From Sphingobium lactosutens DS20 (lineage in GTDB: Bacteria; Pseudomonadota; Alphaproteobacteria; Sphingomonadales; Sphingomonadaceae), in contig NZ_ATDP01000092.1 of the NCBI RefSeq assembly GCF_000445105.1, positions 62,001 to 126,000 on the forward strand: 64,000 bases of DNA, given 5' to 3'. The stretch's first letter is position 1, and every line of letters begins with the position of its first letter. A model generated the notes under the pieces. It made no database searches, was not told the origin of the DNA, and saw only the letters and a list, made by a program, of their open reading frames with translations. Positions 9,684 through 18,823 of the stretch are shown one piece after another. The translations under genes were made by a program, and so were the position numbers.

Positions 9684-9783
9684 GGCCAACGGTTGTTTCG
9701 ATCGCGACCATGCGAAAGCTTATGCAGTGCGCACATCATGACCAGCCTGTCATTTGCGGGCCGTCACGCACCGTTATCGGTCA

Positions 9784-10590
9784 TCACGGCTGAATGCCAT
9801 CGTAGAACCGTTCCATGCCATTACGATCCGCAACACCGACTTTGCTGTAAGCGCGCCGGCGATAGGTGATGACTGTTTCAGGACTGACACCAGCTATCCT
9901 TGCGATCTGTTTCGTGTTTCGTCCCGTGATAATCAGTGCGCATATTTGAGCTTCGCGTGGGCTAAGCCTCATATCGGTACCGAGCAATTTCTGAACAATG
10001 TGCGCGACCGGTGGATGCCGCGGGATTTTTGCGGCCTCAAACTCTGCATGCTTACTGATTAACGACGCAAAGACATCGCCATATGCAGAAATGCATTCAA
10101 CTTGGTCACGTTCAAAGCAACTATTTTTATCAAAACGATAAAAATTCAACATTGTTATATTATTTGAATGGCTAATGTATACCGATATTCTTTCTATGAC
10201 ATTATAACGATCATATACAGATTTAAATTCAGGATCTAATATATTTGGAATATCAAGCCTTCCGATCACGGCCTGATCGCTTTTCATGCAATATGGTATG
10301 GCCTTCTTGAGATTGAAATCGAGATGACAATAGTGTGCGGCATACTCTCTAGCCGCTTTAGCGGTGGTTTCGTCGACAACTGGCCCACTTCCAATGGATA
10401 AAAGATATTGTGGCGCTGCCGATTGGCCAATGAGGAATGCCGAACAGAAATCGGCACGAAACAAACCGGAGAGGGCTGACCTAAGTTCATAATAAAAGGA
10501 TGGCGTCCCCAATGCCATTATCAGGTTGCTGGCAACAGGGGCCGGGGTCGCACTGATTTGGGAAGAGTGCATCAAGGAATTGTCTTCCAC
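9784..10590 (-). CDS. LuxR-type transcriptional regulator
   Basis: 268 residues. The C-terminal LuxR/FixJ helix-turn-helix spans about 209-265 (LSPREAQICALIITGRNTKQ then IARIAGVSPETVITYRRR). The N-terminal 190 residues look like an autoinducer/GAF-type sensor fold but lack the clear W/Y/D/P pattern of acyl-homoserine-lactone binders, so the ligand may be something else. The start at GTG 10590 has AAGGGG ten bases upstream; ATG 10572 is an alternative. The gene is clearly A+T-richer than its surroundings (for example 10130-10260), a sign of transfer. It is divergent from the Rieske oxygenase and is the obvious candidate to control it. Confidence 0.85.
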   Translation of the reverse strand: MEDNSLMHSSQISATPAPVASNLIMALGTPSFYYELRSALSGLFRADFCSAFLIGQSAAPQYLLSIGSGPVVDETTAKAAREYAAHYCHLDFNLKKAIPYCMKSDQAVIGRLDIPNILDPEFKSVYDRYNVIERISVYISHSNNITMLNFYRFDKNSCFERDQVECISAYGDVFASLISKHAEFEAAKIPRHPPVAHIVQKLLGTDMRLSPREAQICALIITGRNTKQIARIAGVSPETVITYRRRAYSKVGVADRNGMERFYDGIQP

Positions 10591-10795
10591 GTCTTGAACG
10601 CCCCTTTTTCGACATTTGTCAACGAATCAGCAGTCCGCAGAGATGTTGAGCACGCGCCAAAAATGCTAATCTCATCTGCGCGAACCTTAAAGACATTCGT
10701 ATCTTCACAAAACCGTTGCCGTCTGGCTCTTGGCTTACATGCTGCGGACACACGAGCATTTGGCTGATCGCAAAAAGGGATGGTGATCGCCCCAT

Positions 10796-10816
10796 TGTCC
10801 CACGACAAGGGGGACA
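10796..10816. promoter_or_regulatory. Inverted repeat TGTCCC-N9-GGGACA, candidate operator
   Basis: Six-base perfect arms separated by nine bases give a 21-base dyad, close to the size of lux-box-type sites. It lies between the LuxR-type regulator and the Rieske oxygenase, 118 bases upstream of the oxygenase start. Binding by the neighbouring regulator is inference from position only. Confidence 0.4.
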
Positions 10817-10873
10817 GACGGCTTTGGACCCAGACGTCATAATCTATCCGCAATATTTCGCACTGTGAAGACT

Positions 10874-10902
10874 GCGGATCGAACGACCTGCCCTCGATCC
10901 GC
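10874..10902. promoter_or_regulatory. Inverted repeat GCGGATCGA-N11-TCGATCCGC upstream of the Rieske gene
   Basis: Nine-base perfect arms with an 11-base spacer end 31 bases before the oxygenase ATG. As DNA it could be an operator; as RNA it could form a hairpin in the 5' leader just before the ribosome site. It is the strongest dyad in the divergent region. Confidence 0.45.
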
Positions 10903-10933
10903 GATCCGATAGCAAAATAAGAGAGGAGAGATC

Positions 10934-12025
10934 ATGACCAACAGCGTAGCACCCAGAGCGGATGTCCCCAGCAAAGGGCCAGGAATTGCTGACCGAAACA
11001 CGCCATTTTTACGCGATTACTGGTATGTGGCGGCATTTTCGGACGAGATTACCCGGACACCGATCCGCCGGACGATATTGGGCGAAGATATCCTGTTGTA
11101 CCGCACGCAAGACGGCTTGCCCGTGGCCATGCAAAACCGGTGTCCGCATCGGTCTTTTCCTTTGCACAAGGGCTTCCTCAAGGGCGACCGCATCGTCTGC
11201 AACTATCACGGCATCGAATTCAATCCGGATGGGTCGTGCGGCCATGTGCCTTCTCTTGGAACTGCTCCTCCCGCCATTCGCCTCGATCGATACCCCCTGG
11301 AAGAAGACGGTCCCCTCACATGGATATGGATGGGCGACGCCTCTGCCCCGGACTATAGCCGACTCGTCCGGATGGAATGGTGCACATCCCCGCAATGGGC
11401 TTTTGTGAAAGGCGCCATGTATGTGAAGGCAAATTATCTCGGCCTTCATGAAAACCTGATGGACCTGACGCATTTCTTGTTCACGCATGGAAAATGGAAC
11501 ATCGTAAAGCCGGAACACATCCTGGATCGCCCTGTCCTCAAGGAACAGGACGACATGATCGTTCAGGAGGAGGTTCACGAAAATGCGGAGCCGCCTGCTG
11601 AGCGGATGGAGAAATTGGGAATGACCGGCCCGTTCACCATGTTTGTCAGTCAGACTGTCAAAATTCCGGGACTGCATCAAGGGCTGACCCGGACCACCGA
11701 CAATTCAAATCCACCCAAACAAGATGTTCAGCATATCATTCATATATTGACGCCCGAAACCGCCAATACAATGCATTATCTCTGGGCGATTGCGTATGAC
11801 GCCGTTCTTCACGACGACACGTTCGCCAACACAATGCAGCAAGTGGGCGCCGCAGTTTTTGAAGAAGACAAGGTCGTATTGGAGGATATCGAAGAAGTTT
11901 ACAGGCGCGATCATCGCCCGGACTTTCGTGAAAAGATCATCAGGACGGATAAGGGCGGCATTCAGCTATTACGGATGTTCAGCAGAATGGCAGCGGCTGA
12001 GCAGGAATCCGCCCTCGTACCTTGA
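10934..12025 (+). CDS. Rieske non-heme iron oxygenase, O-demethylase (VanA/DdmC-like) type
   Basis: 363 residues. The Rieske 2Fe-2S ligands are C70-P-H72 and C89-N-Y-H92. The mononuclear iron site is in NLMDLTHFLFTH (H180, H185), with an Asp in the C-terminal half (LHDDTFAN region) as the likely third ligand. The HILTPETA and EEDKVVLEDIE segments resemble dicamba and vanillate O-demethylases, so an aromatic ether or related side-chain oxidation is likely; the substrate is unknown. The start is supported by a strong GAGAGGAGAG ribosome site. Such enzymes need a ferredoxin and reductase: a reductase flavoprotein lies nearby at 12211-13437 but no ferredoxin gene is seen. The G+C is lower than in the core genes. 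Confidence 0.88.
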   Translation: MTNSVAPRADVPSKGPGIADRNTPFLRDYWYVAAFSDEITRTPIRRTILGEDILLYRTQDGLPVAMQNRCPHRSFPLHKGFLKGDRIVCNYHGIEFNPDGSCGHVPSLGTAPPAIRLDRYPLEEDGPLTWIWMGDASAPDYSRLVRMEWCTSPQWAFVKGAMYVKANYLGLHENLMDLTHFLFTHGKWNIVKPEHILDRPVLKEQDDMIVQEEVHENAEPPAERMEKLGMTGPFTMFVSQTVKIPGLHQGLTRTTDNSNPPKQDVQHIIHILTPETANTMHYLWAIAYDAVLHDDTFANTMQQVGAAVFEEDKVVLEDIEEVYRRDHRPDFREKIIRTDKGGIQLLRMFSRMAAAEQESALVP

Positions 12026-12080
12026 TGAGGGTGCAATCGTTAATCGCAAAATCGCTCGTTCGGCAAAATAGCCGGTTCAG

Positions 12081-12114
12081 AATGGGTCCTGCTGCATCGG
12101 CTGTAGGACCCATT
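12081..12114 (+). terminator. Rho-independent terminator after the Rieske gene
   Basis: A perfect ten-base stem AATGGGTCCT / AGGACCCATT with a 14-base loop, followed by TTGTT, lies 56 bases after the oxygenase stop. It isolates the oxygenase from the convergent reductase gene. Confidence 0.8.
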
Positions 12115-12210
12115 TTGTTAAGTACCGTCGGAATTTGCCAAATATTCATGTGGCTTGCAGCGTAGAGGCAGCAAGATTTTCGACATCGCCCCTGGACCGA
12201 AGGTCGCGCG

Positions 12211-13437
12211 TCAGGCCAGCCCCACTTCCTTTAGCGGAATGGTGGGGTCGGCCAGTTGTTCTTTATCCAGCGCCGCGCCGGACAGGACGTGGGCGCGGCC
12301 CTGCACATAATCCTTGACCGCATTGACGCAGTCGAGCGCGATCACCTTCCCGCCTTTCAGATAGACGACGGAAAAACTCCGGCTGTCGGGATCGCCGCGC
12401 ACCACCACATCATCGAAGCCCGTAGAAAGACCGACCGTCTGAAGCTTCAAATCATATTGGTTCGACCAGAACCAGGGCACCGCATTATAGGGCTCGCCCG
12501 TTCCGACGATGTGCGAGACGGCGGTCTTCGCCTGGTCATTGGCGTTCTGCACCGATTCCAGCCGCATCGTCGCGCCCCCGGCAAATCGATTGGCGTGCGC
12601 GGCGCAATCGCCGATCGCATAGATGTCGGGCAGCGATGTGCGGCAATATTCATCGACGTCAACGCCATTGCCACCGGCCGCGCCCGCCGCGATCAGGGGG
12701 CCGGTTTCAGGCACGATGCCTATGCCCACGATCACCATGTCGGTTTCGATCCGCTCGCCATCAGCCATCAGCACGGCCGTGGCCTTGCCGTCAGCGACCT
12801 CGATGCAATCCATCCGCGCACCGGTGCGCAGGTCGACGCCATGGGCGCGATGCTCCGCTTCGTAAAAGCGCGACAGCGGCTCGCCCGCCACGCGCGCCAG
12901 CACACGGTCCAGCGCCTCGAGCAGCACGACCGTCTTGCCGAACTTGGTCAGCACGGCCGCCGCTTCCAGCCCGATATAACCGCCCCCGATGATGGTCACA
13001 TGGCGGACGCTGTCCATCTTGGCCATCATCGCATCGACATCGGCGCGGCGTCGCACGGCATGAACGTTATCGGCTTCCGCGCCATTGCAGGTCAGCATGC
13101 GCGGGCTGCCGCCGGTGCACCAGATCAGCTTGTCATAGCCAATCTCCTTCCCCCCCACGGTCACGAACTTGCCCGCCGGATCGACGCTCTTCACCCGCTT
13201 GCCCAGCAGCATGTCGATATTGCGCTCTTCCCAGAAGGCGGCGGGGCGGATCAGGATACGCTCGAACGGCTTGTCGCCGGCGAAATATTCCTTGGACAGC
13301 GGGGGACGCTCATAAGGCGGGTCCTTTTCGTCGCCGATCATGCCGATCGACCCTTCAAACCCCGATTGCCGCAGCGAAATCGCCGCCTGGGCGCCGGCAT
13401 GGCCCGCACCCACGATCAGAACGTCATAAAGGCTCAT
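12211..13437 (-). CDS. FAD-dependent ferredoxin reductase (putidaredoxin/rhodocoxin reductase-like)
   Basis: 408 residues. FAD site VGAGHAG at 9-15; NAD-binding [10 protein letters not shown] at 151-160; second FAD motif YAIGDCAAH; and a C-terminal reductase domain ([15 protein letters not shown]). This is the family that passes electrons from NADH to 2Fe-2S ferredoxins of P450 or Rieske systems. ATG 13437 has a GAGGA ribosome site. Upstream in-frame sequence overlaps the tRNA gene and is not coding. It converges on the Rieske oxygenase and could serve it, but the higher G+C and different orientation suggest it was already resident. No ferredoxin gene is adjacent. Confidence 0.9.
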   Translation of the reverse strand: MSLYDVLIVGAGHAGAQAAISLRQSGFEGSIGMIGDEKDPPYERPPLSKEYFAGDKPFERILIRPAAFWEERNIDMLLGKRVKSVDPAGKFVTVGGKEIGYDKLIWCTGGSPRMLTCNGAEADNVHAVRRRADVDAMMAKMDSVRHVTIIGGGYIGLEAAAVLTKFGKTVVLLEALDRVLARVAGEPLSRFYEAEHRAHGVDLRTGARMDCIEVADGKATAVLMADGERIETDMVIVGIGIVPETGPLIAAGAAGGNGVDVDEYCRTSLPDIYAIGDCAAHANRFAGGATMRLESVQNANDQAKTAVSHIVGTGEPYNAVPWFWSNQYDLKLQTVGLSTGFDDVVVRGDPDSRSFSVVYLKGGKVIALDCVNAVKDYVQGRAHVLSGAALDKEQLADPTIPLKEVGLA

Positions 13438-13533
13438 ATGCCCGCAATCCTCTTCACCTTGCCGCCTTTTGCGGGGCTGATTGGCCCGCTTTGTCCGCGC
13501 TGGCAAGGAAGATATGCGAAAAAACGGGTGAAA

Positions 13534-13610
13534 TGGTAGCGGAGGAGGGACTTGAACCCCCGACACGCGGATTATGATTCCGCTGCTCTAACCAGCTGAG
13601 CTACTCCGCC
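13534..13610 (-). tRNA. tRNA-Met (CAU), elongator type
   Basis: A 77-base cloverleaf including an encoded CCA. The 5' end GGCGGAG pairs with CTCCGCT. D-arm AGCTCAGCTGGTTAGAGCA, anticodon loop ATCATAA (CAU), T-arm GGGGGTTCAAGTCCC. The D-arm and acceptor match elongator tRNA-Met rather than initiator tRNA. The 3' end points toward the reductase and the A+T-rich Rieske segment. Confidence 0.95.
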
Positions 13611-13884
13611 CCATGGGCATCGCGCGGCGCCATGGCCGACGGTGAGGCGGCGCTATACGCAGCGGCGGTCGACCGGTCAACGGGGCGCGCGAAAAATTTG
13701 GCCAGCACGCAATACGCTTCTCAAAATCCCGAGCAAAAACGAAGATAAACGACTTTTCCGCCATTTAGGGTCAACGCTCTGGCAACCTTTTTGCCGCTCG
13801 CCACTTTTGCCTTGCATTCACCACGGCGCGGCGCACTAATATTGCAATGCACAACCGGCCGCCGGCCGAGGGAGGATCGTCCAC

Positions 13885-15294
<1,410 letters not shown>

Positions 15295-15298
15295 TGCG

Positions 15299-16231
15299 AT
15301 GCTGAGCCGGACCGCCGAAAATCTTTTCTGGATGGCGCGCTACATGGAACGCGCCGAAGCCACTGCGCGGCTGCTGACCATGGGGCAGCGCATGGCGATA
15401 CTGCCGGGCGCGCATCATCGCGACGAATGGCGGTCGGTGGTGCGCGCGACGGGGGCGGAATATCGCTTTCCAGAAGGCTCGACCGTGACCGAGAGCGACG
15501 CCGTCGCCTATCTGATGCTGGACCTCGACAATGCCAGCTCGATCCGGTCCTGTTTGTTGAAGGCGCGCGCCAATGCCAAGTCCGCCCGCACCATGTTGAC
15601 GCAGGATATGTGGGAAGCACTCAACGAGGGCTGGCGCAAGCTCGACAGCTATGACGTGGTTGAAGCGCGCCAACAGCTGCCCAGCCTGATCGACTGGGTC
15701 AAGACCCGCGTCATGACCTTTCGCGGCGCGGCCCATTCGGGCCAGTTGCGCAACGAAGGCCATGATTTCCTGCGCTGCGGATCGGCGCTGGAGCGGGCGC
15801 AGATGACGCTGCGCCTGCTCGACGTCAAATATTATGTCCTGCTGCCCGAAACCGAAGTCATCGGCGGCAATCGCGATCATTATCAATGGACCTCGGTGCT
15901 CTATGCACTGTCGGGCGCGCGCGCCTATCATCATGTCTATGGCGGCACCTATACCCCTTGGCAGATCACCGACTTCCTGATGCTCAATCGCCTGTTCCCG
16001 CGCAGCGTCGCCTATTGCTACGACCAGCTGGCCTACCGGCTCAATCGCCTGGCCGGCTGGCATGATGCCAAGGGGCCGTGTCACGACACGGTCAAGGACA
16101 TGGTGGCGGGCCTGGAAAGCCAGGACAGCGGCGAAATCTTCCGACAGGGTCTGCATGAGACCGTGCAGCATGGCCTGATGGTGACGAACAGGCTGGGGGC
16201 AGAGATCGCCCAGACCTATCATTTCGGCTGA
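15299..16231 (+). CDS. Alpha-E domain protein (DUF403)
   Basis: 310 residues, all-helical, with the family start MLSRTAENLFWMARYMERAEATARLL and the later RGAAHSGQLRNEGHDFLRCG segment. Alpha-E proteins almost always accompany the circularly permuted ATP-grasp protein, sometimes as a fusion, and are thought to be its partner. The start is four bases after the ATP-grasp stop codon, with AGGA upstream, so the pair is translationally linked. Biochemical function is not established. Confidence 0.9.
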   Translation: MLSRTAENLFWMARYMERAEATARLLTMGQRMAILPGAHHRDEWRSVVRATGAEYRFPEGSTVTESDAVAYLMLDLDNASSIRSCLLKARANAKSARTMLTQDMWEALNEGWRKLDSYDVVEARQQLPSLIDWVKTRVMTFRGAAHSGQLRNEGHDFLRCGSALERAQMTLRLLDVKYYVLLPETEVIGGNRDHYQWTSVLYALSGARAYHHVYGGTYTPWQITDFLMLNRLFPRSVAYCYDQLAYRLNRLAGWHDAKGPCHDTVKDMVAGLESQDSGEIFRQGLHETVQHGLMVTNRLGAEIAQTYHFG

Positions 16232-16250
16232 TAGCGCGGATGACCCCATC

Positions 16251-17123
16251 ATGAAGCTGATCGTCCGCCACCAGACCATCTACAGCTATGCCGCAGCCGC
16301 TGGCCGCGTCGCCATGCGGCTGAAGCTGATGCCGGTCGATACGCCCGCGCAGCGCGTGCTGGACTGGCAGGTATCCGTGAACGAGGAGCCGCTCACCAGC
16401 TTTCGCTCCAACAGCTATGGCGAAATGGAAGCGATCTGGGTGCGGCACGACCGGCTGGACCATGCCGTCATCGTGGCCGAAGGGCTGGTCGAAACCCAGG
16501 AGCGCCATGGCGTGCAGGGGCATCTGGGCAGCAAGGTCGATCCGCGCTATTTCCTGCGCGACACCCGCCTTACCCGCCCGTCCGAGGCGATAGCGGCAAT
16601 GGCCAGGTCCTTGCCGGCCGACGGCACTCCGCTTGGGACTCTGCATGCGCTATCGGCCGCGGTCAGCGACGCCATTCACTATCGCGCCGGCGTCACCACC
16701 GCCGACACATGCGCGGCCGACGCCTTCGCGCTGGGCGCAGGCGTGTGCCAGGACCATGCGCAGGTCTTCATCGCCGCCGCCCGCACGATCGGCATGCCGG
16801 CCCGCTATGTCACAGGCTATCTGCTCGCGGGCGAAGGCGACACGCTGCACGAAACCCATGGCTGGGCGGAGGCTTGGCTTCCGGACCTGGGCTGGATCGG
16901 CTTTGACCCGTCCAATCGCGTCTGCGTCACCGAACGCTATCTGCGCGTCGCCAGCGGCCTGGACGCCGACGACGCCGCGCCGATCCGCGGATCGGTGACG
17001 GTCACGGGCGACATCTGGATCGACGCCGACGTGCGCATCGCGCAGGCGCACGAGGGCGTGGAGGAACGGCAATTGCAGCGGCAACAGCAACAAAGCACAC
17101 CCCCACCCCAAGCAGCAGGTTGA
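16251..17123 (+). CDS. Transglutaminase-like cysteine protease family protein
   Basis: 290 residues. An N-terminal beta-rich domain (MKLIVRHQTIYSY) precedes a transglutaminase-like core with catalytic triad C166 (GVCQDHAQ), H203 (HETHGWAEAW) and D219 (GFDPSNRVC). In bacteria this fold usually acts as a peptidase or amidase. The last 20 residues are Gln-rich (QLQRQQQQSTPPPQ) and probably disordered. It sits between the alpha-E gene and the Anbu gene with short gaps, as in other genomes with this cluster, and may cut or recycle the product of the ATP-grasp enzyme (inference). Confidence 0.9.
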   Translation: MKLIVRHQTIYSYAAAAGRVAMRLKLMPVDTPAQRVLDWQVSVNEEPLTSFRSNSYGEMEAIWVRHDRLDHAVIVAEGLVETQERHGVQGHLGSKVDPRYFLRDTRLTRPSEAIAAMARSLPADGTPLGTLHALSAAVSDAIHYRAGVTTADTCAADAFALGAGVCQDHAQVFIAAARTIGMPARYVTGYLLAGEGDTLHETHGWAEAWLPDLGWIGFDPSNRVCVTERYLRVASGLDADDAAPIRGSVTVTGDIWIDADVRIAQAHEGVEERQLQRQQQQSTPPPQAAG

Positions 17124-17199
17124 AAATGGCGGTCGCACGTCGGATGGAGGGTCCGACGATTCGTCGATCGGGTCAATTGCATCGGGAGGCCGGGGGGCC

Positions 17200-17937
17200 G
17201 TGACTTATTGTGTGGCCGTGCGCGTCGACCAGGGGCTGGTGATGCTGTCCGACACCCGCACCAATGCGGGCATGGACAATATCGCACGCTTTCGGAAGAG
17301 CTTTACCTATCATGTGCCCGGCGAGCGGGCGATCACCCTGCTATGTTCGGGCAATCTGTCGATCACCCAGGGGGTGAAGTCGATGCTGAGCAAGGCGATT
17401 AAGGAATCGGCCTTCGACCCCGATGTCGAAACCATCCTCAATTGCGACACCATGTATCGCGTGGCGCAGATTGTCGGCGCGGCGATGCAGGCGATGCAGC
17501 AGCGCTATCGCGAAAATATTGAAATGGGCGGATCGGGCGCCAGCGCGTCGATCATGATCGCGGGCCAGCGCCGGGGCGGCAAGCCGCGCCTCTACCTCGT
17601 CTATTCGGCCGGCAATTTCATCGAGGCGACCGAAGACACGCCCTTCTTCCAGATTGGCGAGCATAAATATGGCAAGCCGATTCTCGACCGGATCATCGCC
17701 CGCGAAACCAGCCTGGAGGACGCGACCAAGGCGGTGCTGGTGTCGATGGATTCGACGCTGCGCTCCAACCTGTCGGTCGGCATGCCGCTGGATCTGGTCG
17801 TCATCCCGACCGACATGTTCGATTTTCGCGTCCGCACCCGCATCGAAGCGGATAATGAGGAATTCGCCCGCATATCGCAAAGCTGGAGCGCCGCCCTGCG
17901 CAAGGGATTTGAGGATCTGCCCAACGTGCTGGGCTGA
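17200..17937 (+). CDS. Anbu, proteasome-type peptidase
   Basis: 245 residues beginning GTG ACT TAT TGT, i.e. M-T-Y-C-V. Removal of Met exposes the N-terminal Thr nucleophile of the proteasome beta/HslV fold. The LVMLSDTRTNAGMDN segment and YSAGNFIEATEDTPFFQIGEHKYGKPILDR are typical of Anbu (ancestral beta subunit, COG3484), a self-assembling proteasome relative of unclear substrate. A GGGAGG site precedes the start by about ten bases. It is the last gene of the ATP-grasp, alpha-E, transglutaminase set. The conserved linkage suggests ATP-dependent peptide tagging or synthesis coupled to proteolysis. Confidence 0.92.
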   Translation: MTYCVAVRVDQGLVMLSDTRTNAGMDNIARFRKSFTYHVPGERAITLLCSGNLSITQGVKSMLSKAIKESAFDPDVETILNCDTMYRVAQIVGAAMQAMQQRYRENIEMGGSGASASIMIAGQRRGGKPRLYLVYSAGNFIEATEDTPFFQIGEHKYGKPILDRIIARETSLEDATKAVLVSMDSTLRSNLSVGMPLDLVVIPTDMFDFRVRTRIEADNEEFARISQSWSAALRKGFEDLPNVLG

Positions 17938-18011
17938 CGCCGCCGGCCCTGACGACATATTTCGACAGCAAAAGCGACAGGTCGAAGCCATTTGCCCGAA
18001 GCCCGCGGCAC

Positions 18012-18039
18012 TGGACATCTTGGTCAGACGACCTATATA
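18012..18039 (+). promoter_or_regulatory. Probable tetR promoter
   Basis: -35 TGGACA (18012-18017, five of six to consensus), 16-base spacer, -10 TATATA (18034-18039). Transcription would begin near 18046, only a few bases before the tetR ATG at 18049, so the mRNA would be leaderless or nearly so. The palindromic operator overlaps the -10 and start site, fitting autorepression. Confidence 0.55.
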
Positions 18040-18050
18040 CCGATCGGTAT
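18037..18050. promoter_or_regulatory. TetR operator O1, ATACC-gatc-GGTAT
   Basis: A perfect 14-base palindrome overlapping the -10 region and the first two bases of the tetR start codon. The same half-sites with the same four-base gap recur twice upstream of the efflux operon (18688-18701 and 18737-18752), so this is almost certainly the binding site of the encoded repressor. Confidence 0.75.
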
Positions 18051-18657
18051 GGAAACGGTGACACAAAGCGGGAGGGGCAGACCACGGGAGTTTGATCCCG
18101 AAGAAGCGCTGTCGGCTGCGTTGCAGGTGTTCTGGCGTCGCGGCTATGAAGGGGCGTCGCTGGCCGAACTCACCGAGGCCATGGGCATCACCAAGCCCAG
18201 CCTTTATGCCTGTTTCGGCAACAAGGAAGCGCTCTTTCGCAAGGCGCTCGACCTCTACGAGCGCGACAAGCTGTGCTATATGAAATCCGCGCTGGATGCG
18301 CCGACGTCGCGGGACGTGGCCGAGCGGTTGTTGCGCGGATCCCTGGCGATCCAGACCAACAGCACCGATCCCAAGGGGTGCATGGGCGTCATCAGCGCGG
18401 TGGGCGGCACTGCCCATTCCGAATGTATTCGCGACGAAATCCTGGCCCGGCGGGCCTCATCGGACCGTGCGCTGGTCGCGCGGCTGCAACGCGCGCGGGA
18501 TGAAGGCGACCTGCCCGACCATGTCGATCCGGCTGCTCTGGCCTGTTATCTGTCGACGGTGTTGCAGGGCATGGCCGTGCAGGCCGGCGCGGGTGTCGCG
18601 GTCGAACGACTGGAAGCACTGATCGACACCACCTTGTCGATGTGGCCGGGACGCTGA
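18049..18657 (+). CDS. TetR/AcrR-family repressor of the adjacent RND efflux operon
   Basis: 202 residues. The N-terminal HTH (GRPREFDPEEALSAALQVF through LAELTEAMGITKPSLYACFG) is classic TetR, followed by an all-helical ligand domain with C-terminal QGMAVQAGAGV. ATG 18049 is chosen because residues from METVTQSGRGRPREF fit the family and an operator covers the start; a GTG at 18058 is a weaker option. No Shine-Dalgarno is visible, consistent with a leaderless message. Matching operators upstream of this gene and of the RND genes indicate autoregulation plus repression of efflux. The inducer is unknown. Confidence 0.9.
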   Translation: METVTQSGRGRPREFDPEEALSAALQVFWRRGYEGASLAELTEAMGITKPSLYACFGNKEALFRKALDLYERDKLCYMKSALDAPTSRDVAERLLRGSLAIQTNSTDPKGCMGVISAVGGTAHSECIRDEILARRASSDRALVARLQRARDEGDLPDHVDPAALACYLSTVLQGMAVQAGAGVAVERLEALIDTTLSMWPGR

Positions 18658-18687
18658 GGTCCGCTCCCATGCCGCATCGCAAATAAA

Positions 18688-18701
18688 ATACCTACCGGTA
18701 C
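18688..18701. promoter_or_regulatory. TetR operator O2, ATACC-tacc-GGTAC
   Basis: Same half-sites and four-base gap as O1 with one mismatch in the last base. It lies upstream of the -35 of the efflux promoter, 49 bases (start to start) from O3. Confidence 0.6.
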
Positions 18702-18712
18702 AGAAAAGCCTC

Positions 18713-18740
18713 TTGACCGGACAGCTCCGGTTAATATATA
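18713..18740 (+). promoter_or_regulatory. Probable promoter of the RND operon
   Basis: -35 TTGACC (18713-18718), 16-base spacer, -10 TATATA (18735-18740). Operator O3 overlaps the -10, so repressor binding would block RNA polymerase directly. The expected start is near 18747. Confidence 0.6.
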
Positions 18741-18752
18741 CCGCCTGGTATA
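18737..18752. promoter_or_regulatory. TetR operator O3, TATACC-gcct-GGTATA
   Basis: Six-base perfect arms around four bases (16-base dyad), matching O1 and extending it by one base each side. It overlaps the -10 of the efflux promoter. Confidence 0.7.
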
Positions 18753-18786
18753 GAAGGAACTGGGCGCTGGCCCGGGGAGGTCAATC

Positions 18787-18822
18787 TTGAACAGCATTCC
18801 CATCATCATCCGCTGTCGCTGA
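18787..18822 (+). CDS. Putative 11-residue leader peptide MNSIPIIIRCR
   Basis: A TTG-started frame of 11 codons plus TGA, preceded at six bases by a very strong ribosome site GGGGAGG (18774-18780). It lies in the leader of the RND efflux operon, downstream of the promoter and operators. The end Arg-Cys-Arg fits the +X+ motif at which macrolide-bound ribosomes stall in erm leader peptides, and the three Ile codons could also slow ribosomes. A seven-base stem begins two bases after the stop. That it is translated and regulatory is inference from this arrangement; no homologue was searched. Confidence 0.5.
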   Translation: MNSIPIIIRCR

Positions 18823-18823
18823 C

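Larger units (their letters stand above)
10591..10933. other. Divergent regulatory region between luxR-type and Rieske genes
   Basis: A 343-base intergenic stretch between two outward-reading starts. It contains two inverted repeats, listed separately, and a strong ribosome site (GAGAGGAGAG) for the oxygenase. An open frame on the minus strand (10572-10853) has no ribosome site or recognisable content and I do not count it as a gene. No confident -35/-10 pair could be assigned. Confidence 0.6.

Noticed and set aside
10572-10853. 93-codon minus-strand frame between the LuxR-type and Rieske genes
   Set aside because: No ribosome site or family, and it would overlap the regulator start and the operator-like repeats. 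More likely regulatory DNA.
12211-13610. tRNA-Met as an integration site for the Rieske module
   Set aside because: The tRNA 3' end faces the module, but I found no second copy of the tRNA 3' end near 9.7-12.2 kb and no integrase gene, and the reductase between them looks resident.
13812-13842. TTGCAT / TAATAT promoter for the ATP-grasp operon
   Set aside because: The spacer would be 19 bases and the region also has several short AT palindromes; not strong enough to list as a feature.
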